64,000 nt of DNA from NCBI RefSeq assembly GCF_000720925.1, contig NZ_JOEE01000004.1, positions 310,001 to 374,000 of the forward strand, given 5' to 3'. The DNA comes from Phycicoccus jejuensis. GTDB lineage: Bacteria; Actinomycetota; Actinomycetes; Actinomycetales; Dermatophilaceae. Below, piece by piece: positions 18,341-28,183 of this stretch (position 1 is the first letter of the stretch; the number at the start of each line of letters is the position of its first letter). The notes under the pieces were generated by a model. The model saw nothing but the letters and a program-made list of their open reading frames with translations, was not told the DNA's origin and made no database searches. A program made the translations under genes and the position numbers.

Positions 18341-18817
18341 ATGCCCCAGCACACCTTCCTCGTCAACGGCGAGCGGGTCACGGTCGACGTGGCCGACGAC
18401 GTCCGCCTCCTCTGGGTCCTCCGGGACGTCCTGCGCCTCACCGGGCCCAAGTACGGGTGCGGCATCAACGTCTGCAAGGCGTGCACGTCGCACGTCAACG
18501 GCAAGGCGTTCAACCCCTGCTCGGTCCGGGTCGGCGACCTCGCGCCCGACGACGAGGTGACGACCATCGAGGGCCTCGCCGACACCGTCGACGCCGACCT
18601 GCACCCGATGCAGCAGGCGTGGGTCGACCACGACGTCGCGCAGTGCGGCTACTGCCAGCCCGGCCAGATCATGGCCGCGGTGGCGCTCGTGCGCCGCGTC
18701 CGGGCCGAGGGCCGCGCCATCACCGACGCCGACCTCGACGGCATCCGCAACATCTGCCGCTGCGGCACCTACACCCGCATCCGCGAGGCGATCCGGGACG
18801 GCGCCGAGCGGATGTGA
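18341..18817 (+). CDS. (2Fe-2S) small subunit of the molybdenum hydroxylase
   Basis: 158-residue protein with two 2Fe-2S clusters. The plant-type cluster uses C40, C45, C48 and C60 (YGCGINVCKAC). The second uses C102, C105, C139 and C141 (QCGYCQPGQ, ICRCGTY). It lacks its own signal and would be exported with the Tat-bearing large subunit. It begins 10 bp after the large-subunit stop. Conducts electrons from the Mo site to an outside acceptor. Confidence 0.92.
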   Translation: MPQHTFLVNGERVTVDVADDVRLLWVLRDVLRLTGPKYGCGINVCKACTSHVNGKAFNPCSVRVGDLAPDDEVTTIEGLADTVDADLHPMQQAWVDHDVAQCGYCQPGQIMAAVALVRRVRAEGRAITDADLDGIRNICRCGTYTRIREAIRDGAERM

Positions 18818-18835
18818 CGACCCGCCGCGGGTCGT
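18817..18835 (+). terminator. Terminator hairpin after the Mo-hydroxylase operon
   Basis: ACGACCCGC and GCGGGTCGT form a perfect 9-bp stem around a single central base, directly at the stop codon. It lies between convergent genes and may serve both. Confidence 0.5.
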
Positions 18836-18865
18836 GCCGTCACGAGGGGGCGGCGCGACCCGCGG

Positions 18866-19759
18866 TCACTCGTCGAGCGCCTTGTGCAGGGCGATGCACG
18901 CCGTGACGGCCTCGTCGCCCTCGAGCGCGCTCGCCCAGCTGACCTCCACCCCGGCGCGCAGCAGCGTCCAGGCGCGTGCCTCGTCCGGGTCGAGGCCCGC
19001 GGCCTCGGCCACGACCTCGAGCCGCCGGCGCACCGACCAGCGGAAGGCCGAGCCGGTGCCCATCTCCGCGAACCGGTTGCGCAGCACCGGCCAGAGGTCG
19101 AAGCCGGGGTGCCCCGCGACCGGCTTGGGATCGATGGCCGTCCAGCCCTCCTGCGGGTGGAGCAGCACGTTCTCGTAGTGCAGGTCGGTGTGCAGGAGGA
19201 GCTCCGGTGCCCCCGACAGGAGGTCGCGCGCGAGCCCGAGCGTGCGCGTGACGAGGCGCCGCGGGACGGCGGGTCGTGAGGCCATCCGCTCCAGGTGCGG
19301 CTCGAGGTAGGCGGCGATGCGCGGGACCTGCGGCGGGGCCGGCACGTGGAGGCGCCGCAGCAGCCCGCCGACGACGGCGCAGGCCTCCTCGTCCCACGCG
19401 TCCGTCAGGTCGGTGCGCTCGAGCCGGTCGAGGAGCAGCAGGCCGTCGGACGGCAGGGCCGCGACGAGGCGCACCGCGCCCTCCCCGCCCCACGTGCGCA
19501 GGGCGAGGTGCTCGTGCGTGCCCTCGGGGTGCGGCCAGCCGGCCTTGAGCGCGAAGCGCTCGGTGCCGCGGCGGACGGGCAGGACGAGGGCCGTCCACCC
19601 GGTGCCCGCCGGTCCGTCGTCGAGGACGAGATCCCACCGCTCCAGCGCCTGGGCGACGAGCCGGGGGACGGTCGCCAGCCAGTCCTCCCCGGTCGGGCCG
19701 CCGTCCGCCGGGTAGGTGGCGACCCGGGCCGCCCACTCCGGGGGCAGCTCGACGGTCAC
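18866..19759 (-). CDS. Aminoglycoside/hydroxyurea phosphotransferase-like kinase
   Basis: 297-residue protein of the APH(6)/hydroxyurea-resistance kinase family. The kinase catalytic loop is HTDLHYENVLLHP, followed by AIDPKPVAGHPGFDLWPVLRN, which holds the metal-binding Asp. An N-terminal region with ELPPEWAARVATYP and FALKAGWPHPEGTHEHLALR matches family members. It may inactivate a streptomycin-type antibiotic or phosphorylate another small molecule; resistance itself is inference. The GTG start overlaps the stop of the upstream DUF4439 lipoprotein gene by four bases. Confidence 0.85.
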   Translation of the reverse strand: MTVELPPEWAARVATYPADGGPTGEDWLATVPRLVAQALERWDLVLDDGPAGTGWTALVLPVRRGTERFALKAGWPHPEGTHEHLALRTWGGEGAVRLVAALPSDGLLLLDRLERTDLTDAWDEEACAVVGGLLRRLHVPAPPQVPRIAAYLEPHLERMASRPAVPRRLVTRTLGLARDLLSGAPELLLHTDLHYENVLLHPQEGWTAIDPKPVAGHPGFDLWPVLRNRFAEMGTGSAFRWSVRRRLEVVAEAAGLDPDEARAWTLLRAGVEVSWASALEGDEAVTACIALHKALDE

Positions 19760-20673
19760 GTGAGCCCCGGGAACGGCACGAGGGACCCGCCCCACCGGTG
19801 CACCTCGACCTCGACGCCACCGAGCCAGCGGGCCGCGCCCGCGAGACCGGTCGGCGCGTCGGTCGCGAGGAGCGCGGGGAGGGCCGCACCGAGCGACGAG
19901 CGCAGGTCGGTCGTGGCCCGTGCGACGAGCCGGTCCACGTCGGCCCCGGTCTCGACGGCGAAGGGCAGCGGGTACCCGAGGGCCGGCGGGGGCTGGCCCG
20001 GGCGCGCGGCGTCGTCGCGCAGGGCGCGCAGCACGCCGAGGGTGACGACGGCCCGCTCGCGCCGGGCGCCGGCGGAGCGCGCGGCCGCGACCTCGAGCAG
20101 GTAGCAGGCCCTCCGGAGGGCGGACACCGCGTCCGTGGGGCCGGTCCCGGCCGGCGGGTCGCCCGCCGGCCGGGCCGGCTCGCCGAGCAGGGCCGCCGCC
20201 GCGACGCGCTGCGCGTGCAGCGCCGCGAGGGTCGGCAGCAGCTCGGTGGGAGCCGCCGCGAACGACGACGCCGCCGCCGCGGCCGCCGACTCCCGGGCGG
20301 CGACGTCGGACCGCAGCCCCCGCGGGTCGGCCGTCGAGGAGGGGGAGGGGGTCGGGTCGAGGGCGTCCGCGGGCACGCCGGCCCGCAGCAGCGTCGCGCG
20401 CAGCACGGTCACCTGTCGCCGGTGGGCGATCGCGAGGTCCGTGCCGAGGTCGTCGCCGAGCGCGGACGCGTCGGCGGCGAGGACCGCGGTGTCGCGGACG
20501 AGGGCCGCCATCAGGTCCTGTGCCGGGAGGGGACGACGGGTGGGCACGAGGGGCAGGCGTGGGGCGTCGTCCTCGAGGCGGACGCCGCACCCCGTGAGCG
20601 CGCCCAAGAGGACGGTCCCGGAGCCGGCGAGCAGCAGGCGCCGCCCCGGACGCCGGGGGTCGTCGGCCGGCAC
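19756..20673 (-). CDS. DUF4439-like lipoprotein
   Basis: 305-residue predicted lipoprotein. RRLLLAGSGTVLLGALTGC ends in a lipobox Cys near residue 27. The rest is Ala-rich and helical, fitting the ferritin-like DUF4439 domain (LRRACYLLEVAAARSAGARRER; a C-terminal WLGGVEVEVHRWGG). No clear metal-ligand set could be assigned. GTG at 20673 chosen to include the full signal. It leads a two-gene unit with the downstream kinase. Function unknown. Confidence 0.7.
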   Translation of the reverse strand: MPADDPRRPGRRLLLAGSGTVLLGALTGCGVRLEDDAPRLPLVPTRRPLPAQDLMAALVRDTAVLAADASALGDDLGTDLAIAHRRQVTVLRATLLRAGVPADALDPTPSPSSTADPRGLRSDVAARESAAAAAASSFAAAPTELLPTLAALHAQRVAAAALLGEPARPAGDPPAGTGPTDAVSALRRACYLLEVAAARSAGARRERAVVTLGVLRALRDDAARPGQPPPALGYPLPFAVETGADVDRLVARATTDLRSSLGAALPALLATDAPTGLAGAARWLGGVEVEVHRWGGSLVPFPGLT

Positions 20674-20775
20674 CGCGCCATCATGCCACGGTGCGAGCAC
20701 GCGTCGCGGGGCCCTAGAGTGGTGCCCCCGGCGCGAGCCGGGACGAGAACTGCACAGGGAGAGGAGACCGGCGTC

Positions 20776-21297
20776 ATGGCCACCGCGGACAGCGTCCGAC
20801 CCGTCCTCGAGGAGGGCCTGGCCGGAGCCGGCCTCGTCCTCGAGGACGTCACCGTCACGCCGGCCGGCAAGCGCCGCGTCGTGCGCGTCCTCATCGAGCG
20901 CGACCTCGGCGACGTCGACCGCGTCACCGAGCCGACCACCCCCCTCTCCCTCGACGAGGTCGCCGACGCCACCCGCGCCGTGAGCGAGGCCCTCGACACC
21001 AGCGACGTGATGGGGGAGCAGCCCTACACCCTCGAGGTCTCCTCCGCCGGGGTCGGTCGCCCGCTCACCCTGCCGCGCCACTTCCAGCGCAACGTCGGCC
21101 GCCTCGTCACCGCCCGGACCGCCGACGGCGAGACCACCGGACGCCTCGTGGCCGCCGACCGCGCGGGCCTCGTGCTCGAGGTCCCCGCCACCGCCAAGAC
21201 CCCCGCCCGCACCGTCCCGCTGGCCTACCCCGACCTCGACCACGCCGCCGTGCAGGTCGAGTTCTCGCGCCGCGACGACGACCCGAAGGAGAGCTGA
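20776..21297 (+). CDS. rimP: Ribosome maturation factor RimP
   Basis: 173-residue 30S assembly factor. Conserved features are the N-terminal alpha/beta domain ([27 protein letters not shown]), the motif [20 protein letters not shown] and a C-terminal SH3-like barrel. A strong GGGAGAGGAGA ribosome-binding site precedes the ATG. First gene of the conserved rimP-nusA-ylxR-infB operon. nusA starts four bases after its stop codon. Confidence 0.95.
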   Translation: MATADSVRPVLEEGLAGAGLVLEDVTVTPAGKRRVVRVLIERDLGDVDRVTEPTTPLSLDEVADATRAVSEALDTSDVMGEQPYTLEVSSAGVGRPLTLPRHFQRNVGRLVTARTADGETTGRLVAADRAGLVLEVPATAKTPARTVPLAYPDLDHAAVQVEFSRRDDDPKES

Positions 21298-21300
21298 CCC

Positions 21301-22365
21301 GTGGACATCGACCTCGCCGCCCTGCGCGCCCTGGAGCGCGAGCGCGGCATCTCGCTGGACATCATCGTCCCCGCCATCGAGCAGGCCCTGCTGCTGGCCT
21401 ACCAGCGCACCGACGGCCACTACCGCTCCGCTCGCGCCGAGCTGGACCGCAAGACCGGTCACGTCGTCATCTGGGCCCGCGAGGAGCACGAGGTCCCGGC
21501 GCCCGAGGGCGAGGTCGACGAGGAGGGCAACCCCGCCCGCCCGCGCCGCGAGCTCGGCCCGGAGTTCGACGACACCCCGACCGGCTTCGGCCGCGTCGCG
21601 GCGTCGACGGCCCGGCAGGTCATCGTCCAGCGGATGCGTGACATCGAGGACGACGCGATCCTCGGCGACTTCAAGGGCCGCGAGGGCGACATCGTCGCCG
21701 GCGTCGTCCAGCAGAGCCCGAACCCGCAGCACGTGCTCGTCGACTTCGGCACCATCGAGGGCATCCTCCCGCTCGCCGAGCAGGTGCCCGGCGAGACCTA
21801 CCAGCACGGCCAGCGGCTGCGCACCTTCGTCGTCTCGGTCAAGCGCGGCCCCCGCGGCCCGCAGATCGGGCTCTCGCGCACCCACCCCAACCTCGTCCGC
21901 AAGCTCTTCGCGCTCGAGGTGCCCGAGATCGCCGACGGCAGCGTCGAGATCGCGGCCCTGGCCCGCGAGGCGGGGCACCGCACGAAGATCGCCGTGCACT
22001 CGACCGTCCCCGGCCTCAACGCCAAGGGCGCCTGCATCGGCCCGATGGGCGCCCGCGTGCGCGCCGTCATGGCCGAGCTCCAGGGCGAGAAGATCGACAT
22101 CGTCGACTGGAGCAAGGACCCCTCGTCCTTCATCGCCTCGGCCCTGTCGCCGGCGCGCGTGCAGTCGGTCGAGGTTGTCGACCCGACGCTGCGCGCCGCG
22201 CGCGTCGTCGTCCCCGACTACCAGCTCTCGCTGGCCATCGGCCGCGAGGGGCAGAACGCCCGTCTCGCGGCCAAGCTGACCGGCTGGCGGATCGACATCC
22301 GGCCCGACACCGACGCCGGCCGCGGGGGGTCCACGGGTGCCCGCGACACGCCCGGGCCCGCATAG
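21301..22365 (+). CDS. nusA: Transcription termination/antitermination protein NusA
   Basis: 354-residue NusA with an N-terminal RNA-polymerase-binding domain, an S1 domain (about 135-200, [25 protein letters not shown]) and two KH domains ([38 protein letters not shown]). The acidic C-terminal repeats of enterobacterial NusA are missing, as usual in actinobacteria. GTG start, tightly linked to rimP. Confidence 0.95.
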   Translation: MDIDLAALRALERERGISLDIIVPAIEQALLLAYQRTDGHYRSARAELDRKTGHVVIWAREEHEVPAPEGEVDEEGNPARPRRELGPEFDDTPTGFGRVAASTARQVIVQRMRDIEDDAILGDFKGREGDIVAGVVQQSPNPQHVLVDFGTIEGILPLAEQVPGETYQHGQRLRTFVVSVKRGPRGPQIGLSRTHPNLVRKLFALEVPEIADGSVEIAALAREAGHRTKIAVHSTVPGLNAKGACIGPMGARVRAVMAELQGEKIDIVDWSKDPSSFIASALSPARVQSVEVVDPTLRAARVVVPDYQLSLAIGREGQNARLAAKLTGWRIDIRPDTDAGRGGSTGARDTPGPA

Positions 22366-22376
22366 GCGGTAGACTG

Positions 22377-22676
22377 GTGCGAACCGACCGGACTGGACTC
22401 CGGACGTCGGGGCCCGTGCGCACGTGCATCGGGTGCCGGGGGACGGATAGCCGGTCGGCACTCCTGCGAGTGGTACTCGGGCAGGCGGAGCAGGGCCCCA
22501 CGGTCCTCCCCGACCCCGGGCGCCGTCGCCCGGGACGCGGCGCCTGGCTGCACCCGAGCGTCTCGTGTCTCGACCTCGCCGTCCGTCGGAGGGCGTTCGG
22601 GCGCGCACTGCGAGCCGGTGCCGCCCCGGACACCACCGAGGTGCGGGCCTGGGTCGAGGGCCTCGAGCAGGAGTGA
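22377..22676 (+). CDS. ylxR: YlxR (DUF448) RNA-binding protein
   Basis: 99-residue YlxR-family protein with the diagnostic VRTCIGCR and GRRRPGRGAWLHPSVSCLDLA motifs. The gene sits in its conserved place between nusA and infB. The family is linked to regulation of transcription and RNase P, but its exact role is not settled. GTG at 22377 is taken as start; a later GTG directly before the CIGC motif is possible. Confidence 0.9.
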   Translation: MRTDRTGLRTSGPVRTCIGCRGTDSRSALLRVVLGQAEQGPTVLPDPGRRRPGRGAWLHPSVSCLDLAVRRRAFGRALRAGAAPDTTEVRAWVEGLEQE

Positions 22677-22806
22677 CCGTCAGATGCACGACAGAACCGG
22701 AAGCGGGTTTGAACGCAATGAGCACCCGATGAGTCCTCAGCGATGAGCACCCCCCAGCTGTAACGACGGTCCGCGCCGCCCCGGCACGGACCTGGACAGG
22801 AGAGAT

Positions 22807-25521
22807 GTGTCTAAAGTCCGTGTGAGCGCACTTGCGAAGGAGCGCGGGGAGACCAGCAAGGTCGTCCTCGAGCGCCTCAACGAGATGGGCGAGTACGTCA
22901 AGAGCGCCAGCTCGACGATCGAGGCGCCGGTGGTCCGGCGCTACAACGAGCGGTTCCCCGTCGAGGCCGCGGCCCCGAAGGCCGCCGCCAAGGCGCCCGC
23001 CCCCAAGGCCCCCGCGGCCCCGGCCACCCCGGCTCCGGCCGCCCCGGCCCCGGCGGCGCCCGCCGCCGCGGCGCCGTCCGCGCCGGCTCCGGCGACGCCC
23101 GGCCCGAAGGCCCCGGCCCCCAAGGCCCCGGCCCCGGCGGCCCCCGCCGCACCGGCGCCCGCCGCTCCCGCCGCCCCCGCGGCGCGCGAGGGTGGCTCCG
23201 CCGGCCCGCGTCCGGGCGGTCCCCGCCCGTCGGGCCCGCGCCCGGGCAACAACCCGTACGCCCCGAGCCAGGGGATGGGCCGCAGCCGCGAGTCCGCCCC
23301 GCGCCCGGGCAACAACCCCTTCGCCCCGAGCCAGGGCATGCCCCGTCCGCAGAACCGCCCCGGCGGTCCGCGTCCGGGTGCCCCGGCGGGCACCGGCGGC
23401 CCCCGTCCCGGTGGCGCGCGTCCCAGCCCCGGCATGATGCCCGACCGCAGCGCGGTCGCCCGCCCCGGCGAGCGTCCGGCCCGCGGCGGCGGTCGTCCGG
23501 GTGCCGGTGGCGCCGGCCGTCCCGGTGGTGGCGGTGGCTTCGCCGGCCGTCCGGGTGGTCCCGGCGGTCGCGGTGGCCGCGGCAGCACCCAGGGTGCGTT
23601 CGGCCGCGGTGGCGGTCGTCCGGGCCGCGCCCGCAAGTCCAAGCGCGCCAAGCGCGCCGAGTTCGAGCAGATGCAGGCGCCGTCGATCGGCGGCGTCAGC
23701 GTCCCCCGCGGCGACGGCTCGACCGTCATCCAGATCCGCCAGGGCGCGAGCATCAGCGACTTCGCGGACAAGATCAACGCCAACCCCGGTGCGCTCGTCA
23801 CCGTGCTGTTCCACCTCGGTGAGATGGCCACGGCGACCCAGAGCCTCGACGAGGACACCTTCAAGGTCCTCGGCACCGAGCTCGGCTACGACATCCGGAT
23901 GGTCTCGCCGGAGGAGGAGGAGCGCGAGCTCTACGACTCCTTCAGCATCGACCTGGAGTTCGGCATCGACTCGGAGGACGACGAGGACCTCGAGGCCCGT
24001 CCGCCGGTCGTCACCGTCGTCGGCCACGTCGACCACGGCAAGACCCGCCTGCTCGACGCCATCCGCAACGAGGACGTCGCGGGCGGCGAGGCCGGTGGCA
24101 TCACGCAGCACATCGGTGCCTACCAGATCCACCGCGAGCACGAGGGCGTCGACCGTCCGATCACCTTCATCGACACCCCGGGTCACGAGGCGTTCACCGC
24201 CATGCGTGCCCGTGGTGCGAAGGTCACCGACATCGCGATCCTCGTGGTGGCGGCGGACGACGGCGTCATGCCGCAGACCATCGAGGCGCTCAACCACATG
24301 CAGGCGGCCGACGTGCCGATCGTCGTCGCGGTCAACAAGATCGACGTCGACGGCGCGAACCCGAGCAAGATCCGCCAGCAGCTGACCGAGTACAACCTCG
24401 TGGCCGAGGAGTACGGCGGCGAGACGATGTTCGTCGACGTCTCCGCGAAGCAGGGGCAGAACATCGACAGCCTCCTCGAGGCCGTCCTGCTCACCGCGGA
24501 CGCCGCGCTCGACCTGCGGGCCAACCCCGACCGCGACGCCCGTGGTGTCGCGATCGAGGCCAACCTCGACAAGGGTCGCGGTGCGACGGCCACCGTCCTC
24601 ATCCAGTCCGGCACCCTCAACGTCGGTGACGCGATCGTCGCCGGCTCGGCCCACGGCCGCGTCCGCGCCATGCTCGACGAGCACGGCCAGAACGTCTCGG
24701 AGGCGACCCCGTCGCGTCCGGTCCAGGTGCTCGGCCTCTCCTCGGTCCCGCGGGCCGGCGACACCTTCGTCGTCGCCCCCGACGACCGCACCGCGCGCCA
24801 GATCGCCGAGAAGCGCGAGGCCGCCGACCGCCAGGCCAGCCTGGCCAAGGCCCGCAAGCGCATCTCGCTCGAGGACCTCAACGAGGCCCTCGCGGCGGGC
24901 AAGGTCGACACCCTCAACCTCATCCTCAAGGGTGACGTGTCGGGTTCGGTCGAGGCGCTCGAGGACGCCCTGCTGCAGATCGACGTGGGCGACGAGGTCG
25001 ACCTGCGGATCATCGACCGCGGCGTCGGCGCGATCACGCTGAACAACATCAACCTGGCGATGGCGTCCAACGCGATCATCATCGGCTTCAACGTGCGGGC
25101 CGAGGGCCAGAACGCCGAGGTCGCCGAGCGCGAGGGCGTCGAGATCCGGTACTACCCGGTCATCTACCAGGCGATCGACGAGATCGAGCAGGCCCTCAAG
25201 GGCATGCTCAAGCCGGAGTTCGAGGAGGTCGAGCTCGGTTCGGCGGAGATCCGCGAGATCTTCCGCTCGAGCAAGTTCGGCAACATCGCCGGCTCGATCG
25301 TCCGCAGCGGCGAGATCAAGCGTGGGACGAAGGCCCGCATCACCCGCAACGGTGTGGTCGTGGCCGAGAACGTCGAGGTGGCCGGTCTGCGCCGGTTCAA
25401 GGACGACGTCACCGAGGTCCGCGAGGGCTTCGAGTGCGGCATCAACCTCGGGTCCTACAACGACCTCCAGCTCGAGGACCTCATCACCACCTACGAGATG
25501 CGGGAGAAGCCGCGCGCCTGA
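22807..25521 (+). CDS. infB: Translation initiation factor IF-2
   Basis: 904-residue GTPase that brings initiator tRNA to the 30S subunit. N-terminal IF2_N motif [20 protein letters not shown]. Residues about 55-280 are Pro/Ala/Gly/Arg-rich low-complexity, characteristic of actinobacterial IF-2. G domain: GHVDHGKT (about 405), DTPGHE (about 455) and NKID (about 511). Domains II to IV follow to the C-terminus. GTG start with an upstream GGACAGGAGAG. The 130 bp between ylxR and infB holds no gene. Confidence 0.97.
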   Translation: MSKVRVSALAKERGETSKVVLERLNEMGEYVKSASSTIEAPVVRRYNERFPVEAAAPKAAAKAPAPKAPAAPATPAPAAPAPAAPAAAAPSAPAPATPGPKAPAPKAPAPAAPAAPAPAAPAAPAAREGGSAGPRPGGPRPSGPRPGNNPYAPSQGMGRSRESAPRPGNNPFAPSQGMPRPQNRPGGPRPGAPAGTGGPRPGGARPSPGMMPDRSAVARPGERPARGGGRPGAGGAGRPGGGGGFAGRPGGPGGRGGRGSTQGAFGRGGGRPGRARKSKRAKRAEFEQMQAPSIGGVSVPRGDGSTVIQIRQGASISDFADKINANPGALVTVLFHLGEMATATQSLDEDTFKVLGTELGYDIRMVSPEEEERELYDSFSIDLEFGIDSEDDEDLEARPPVVTVVGHVDHGKTRLLDAIRNEDVAGGEAGGITQHIGAYQIHREHEGVDRPITFIDTPGHEAFTAMRARGAKVTDIAILVVAADDGVMPQTIEALNHMQAADVPIVVAVNKIDVDGANPSKIRQQLTEYNLVAEEYGGETMFVDVSAKQGQNIDSLLEAVLLTADAALDLRANPDRDARGVAIEANLDKGRGATATVLIQSGTLNVGDAIVAGSAHGRVRAMLDEHGQNVSEATPSRPVQVLGLSSVPRAGDTFVVAPDDRTARQIAEKREAADRQASLAKARKRISLEDLNEALAAGKVDTLNLILKGDVSGSVEALEDALLQIDVGDEVDLRIIDRGVGAITLNNINLAMASNAIIIGFNVRAEGQNAEVAEREGVEIRYYPVIYQAIDEIEQALKGMLKPEFEEVELGSAEIREIFRSSKFGNIAGSIVRSGEIKRGTKARITRNGVVVAENVEVAGLRRFKDDVTEVREGFECGINLGSYNDLQLEDLITTYEMREKPRA

Positions 25522-25531
25522 CGCATCGAGT

Positions 25532-25579
25532 GAACAGAACACGCCGTGTGCCCTCCGGGGCGCACGGCGTGTCCTGTTC
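25532..25579. terminator. Bidirectional terminator between infB and the DyP-fusion gene
   Basis: Arms of 21 bases (25532-25552 and 25559-25579) pair with two mismatches around CTCCGG. The stem core is CACGCCGTG-type. It sits between convergent genes and could end transcripts from both. Confidence 0.75.
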
Positions 25580-25602
25580 CCTCGACGGGTGGGGCGACGG
25601 GG

Positions 25603-26676
25603 TCAGGTGAGCATCGCCTCGCCGAGCAGCTCGCCCGGTCGCGCCCCCGGCAGGACGGCGAAGACGGCCGAGCCGACCGGCGTCGTCCAGAGGTTGAGCA
25701 GGTCCATCTCGGCGAGCCGACGCTGGACCGGCACGAGCTGGCGCACGGGGTCGGCCTGGTACGCGACGAAGACCAGCCCGGTGCTGCTCGCGGCGCCGGT
25801 GCCGTCGTCGTAGGAGTAGGCCCGGCGCAGGAACCGCTCGTGCGGGGCGCTCGCGTGCGCCCGGCGCAGATGGGCCGCGTCGTCGATGCGGTGGAAGCCG
25901 AGCTCGTCGACGGCCGTGAGGTCGGCCGGGGCGTCGACGCCCCCTCCGGTCACCGGCGCGCCGGTGTCGAGCCGGCGGCCGACCGCGTTCTCGCGCGAGA
26001 GGCGGTCGGCGCGGTCCCAGGCGTCGAGGTCCATCGCGATGCGGCGCACGACGACCGACGAGCCCCCGCGCAGCCACGCCGGTCCGTCGTCCCCGACCCA
26101 CAGCAGGTCGGCGTCGAGAGGTGGCGCCCGGCCCCCCACCGGACGCGGCGTACGCCCGAGGGGCCGGACGGCCACGAGGGGCACGGCGAGCCGCGGGACG
26201 AGGGGAGAGCGCAGCGGCGCCGCGGCCGGGGGCAGCAGCGCGGAGACCACGTGCCAGAGGGCGTCCTCGGCACGGGCGAGCAGGAGGGTGAGCGCAAGGG
26301 TCGCCACGACGTGGGCGAGGAGCATCCGCGGCTCGAGGTGGGTCATCGGCGGCATGGCGGTGCCGGTGCCCGGCAGCGTCGCGCCGTGGTGGTGCGCCGC
26401 GGTGCCGGTGCCGTGGCCGGGGGCCATCGAGAGCAGCCCGAGGTGGACGACGACCTGGGCGGAGGCCAGCACGCCGAGCACCCCGGCGGTGCGCAGGGGC
26501 CGCCCCGCCACGAGCCACAGGGCCGGCCCGAGGACGAGTGCGAGGACGACGAAGGCGGCCGCCCCCGGGGCCTGCCCGCCACCGAGCTGGTGGGCGCCGG
26601 CCGAGACCCCGAGGACCGCGAGGGTGGCCGTGGCCGCGCGCGCGGAACGCACCACGGGAGCCCCTGCGGCCGCCAT
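25603..26676 (-). CDS. Membrane protein fused to the C-terminal lobe of a DyP-type peroxidase
   Basis: 357-residue chimera. Residues 1-180 form a small membrane protein with about four helices and a His/Met-rich loop (MAPGHG, HHHGAT, MPPMTHLEP), as seen in copper-linked actinobacterial proteins. Residues about 186-357 match the C-terminal half of EfeB-like DyP peroxidases: LLWVGDDGPAWLRGGS, VVVRRIAMDLDAWDR, DAAHLRRAH with the likely proximal heme His269, RRAYSYDDG, and VPVQRRLAEMDLLNLW. The N-terminal half with the GXXDG catalytic Asp and the Tat signal is absent. The frame is continuous, so an internal deletion between neighbouring membrane-protein and DyP genes is likely. It may be a remnant, or a heme-binding protein without normal peroxidase activity. 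ATG at 26676 chosen. Confidence 0.75.
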   Translation of the reverse strand: MAAAGAPVVRSARAATATLAVLGVSAGAHQLGGGQAPGAAAFVVLALVLGPALWLVAGRPLRTAGVLGVLASAQVVVHLGLLSMAPGHGTGTAAHHHGATLPGTGTAMPPMTHLEPRMLLAHVVATLALTLLLARAEDALWHVVSALLPPAAAPLRSPLVPRLAVPLVAVRPLGRTPRPVGGRAPPLDADLLWVGDDGPAWLRGGSSVVVRRIAMDLDAWDRADRLSRENAVGRRLDTGAPVTGGGVDAPADLTAVDELGFHRIDDAAHLRRAHASAPHERFLRRAYSYDDGTGAASSTGLVFVAYQADPVRQLVPVQRRLAEMDLLNLWTTPVGSAVFAVLPGARPGELLGEAMLT

Positions 26677-26777
26677 GGCGACGATGGTAGCCCCGGGGCG
26701 GTCGGGGGCGCTGCGGGTCACTAGGGTTGGGGACGCCCCGCGAGGGGCCGAGACCCCACCCAGCCCGAGGAGGACCC

Positions 26778-27260
26778 GTGGCCGACGAAGCACGCGCCCG
26801 CAAGGTCGCCGACCGCATCAAGACGCTGACCGCCGCGAACCTCGAGTCCATCGTCAAGGACCCCGACCTCGGGTTCGTCACCGTCACCGACGTCCGCGTG
26901 ACCGGCGACCTCCAGCACGCCTCGCTCTTCTACACCGTCTTCGGTGACGAGGCCCAGCGCGAGACGACCGCCCGGCTGCTCGAGGAGAGCAAGGGCCGGC
27001 TGCGCTCCTTCGTCGGCAAGCAGCTCGGCATCCGCCTCACCCCGAGCCTCGAGTGGATCGCCGACGCGATCCCCGAGACCGCGGCGCACCTCGAGGACCT
27101 GCTCAAGGAGGCCCGCGAGCGCGACGCGCAGGTCGCAGCCGCGGCCGCCGCCGCGACCTACGCCGGCGAGGCCGACCCCTACCGCAAGCCCGAGGCGGAC
27201 GAGGACGACGACACCGACGAGGGGCCCCGGGACGAGGCGTCGGGTGCGCTCGAGCGCTGA
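26778..27260 (+). CDS. rbfA: Ribosome-binding factor A
   Basis: 160-residue 30S maturation factor. The KH-like fold is visible in ARARKVADRIKTLTAANLE, FVTVTDVRVTGDLQHASLFY and LRSFVGKQLGIRLTPSLEW. The last 50 residues are an Ala-rich, then acidic tail. GTG at 26778 with GAGGAGGA just upstream is preferred over an upstream in-frame ATG. The end overlaps truB by 17 bases. Confidence 0.94.
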   Translation: MADEARARKVADRIKTLTAANLESIVKDPDLGFVTVTDVRVTGDLQHASLFYTVFGDEAQRETTARLLEESKGRLRSFVGKQLGIRLTPSLEWIADAIPETAAHLEDLLKEARERDAQVAAAAAAATYAGEADPYRKPEADEDDDTDEGPRDEASGALER

Positions 27261-28173
27261 GCCCGCGCCCGACGGCCTCCTCGTCGTCGACAAGCCGCAG
27301 GACTGGACGAGCCACGACGTCGTCGCCCGCAGCCGGCGCCTGTGCGCCACCCGCAAGGTCGGCCACGCCGGCACCCTCGACCCGATGGCGACCGGCGTGC
27401 TCGTCCTCGGCGTCGGCCGGGCCACCCGCCTGCTCACCCACCTCGTCGGCGCCGACAAGGACTACACCGCGACCGTGCGCCTCGGCCAGGGCACGCTGAC
27501 CGACGACGCCGAGGGCGAGGTGACGAGCGCGCCCGGCGCCGGGTCCCTGGACCGCGCCGCCGTGGAGGCCGCCGTCCTGGGCCTGACCGGCGCCGTCGAG
27601 CAGGTCCCGAGCGCCGTCAGCGCCATCAAGGTCGACGGGAAGCGTTCCTACCACCGGGTGCGCTCGGGTGAGGACGTGCAGCTGCCGGCGCGGCCGGTCA
27701 CGGTGTCGCGCTTCGTCGTCGTCGAGGCCCGGGTGGGCACGGCGCCCGACGGCACCGCCGTGCTCGACGTCGACGTCGAGGTCACGGTCTCCTCCGGCAC
27801 CTACGTGCGGGCCCTCGCGCGCGACCTCGGTGCCGCGCTCGGCAGCGCCGGCCACCTCACCGCCCTGCGCCGCACCCGCGTCGGCGGACTGACCCTGGCC
27901 GACGCCCACCCGCTCGCGGACCTCGAGGCGCGCCAGGGCGAGCCGATGCCGGTCCTTCCGCTGGCCGAGGCCGCCCGGGCCACGTTCCCCTCGCGCTCCC
28001 TCGACGCCGACGAGGCCCGCGCCCTCGGCTACGGTCAGCGCATCCCGTCGCTCACGCCGGGGCGCACGGGCCCGGTCGCGGCGTTCGCCCCGGACGGCAC
28101 GCTCGTCGCCCTGCTCGACGAGGCGCGCCCCACCGCGCGGTCCCTCGTCACCTTCGCCCCCGCGAGTTCGTAG
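27244..28173 (+). CDS. truB: tRNA pseudouridine-55 synthase TruB
   Basis: 309-residue pseudouridine synthase acting on U55 of tRNA. Catalytic Asp46 lies in GHAGTLDPMATGVL. Other motifs are LLVVDKPQDWTSHDVV, VPSAVSAIKVDGKRSYHRVR and SSGTYVRALARDLG; a PUA-like C-terminal domain follows. The GTG at 27244 lies inside rbfA, so translation is probably coupled. Confidence 0.95.
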   Translation: MRSSAEPAPDGLLVVDKPQDWTSHDVVARSRRLCATRKVGHAGTLDPMATGVLVLGVGRATRLLTHLVGADKDYTATVRLGQGTLTDDAEGEVTSAPGAGSLDRAAVEAAVLGLTGAVEQVPSAVSAIKVDGKRSYHRVRSGEDVQLPARPVTVSRFVVVEARVGTAPDGTAVLDVDVEVTVSSGTYVRALARDLGAALGSAGHLTALRRTRVGGLTLADAHPLADLEARQGEPMPVLPLAEAARATFPSRSLDADEARALGYGQRIPSLTPGRTGPVAAFAPDGTLVALLDEARPTARSLVTFAPASS

Positions 28174-28183
28174 AGTGTCACCC

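Noticed and set aside
19756..25542. Giant minus-strand frame across nusA, ylxR and infB
   Set aside because: Only its C-terminal 305 residues (lipoprotein) are protein-like; the rest is the antisense of recognised genes in high-GC DNA.
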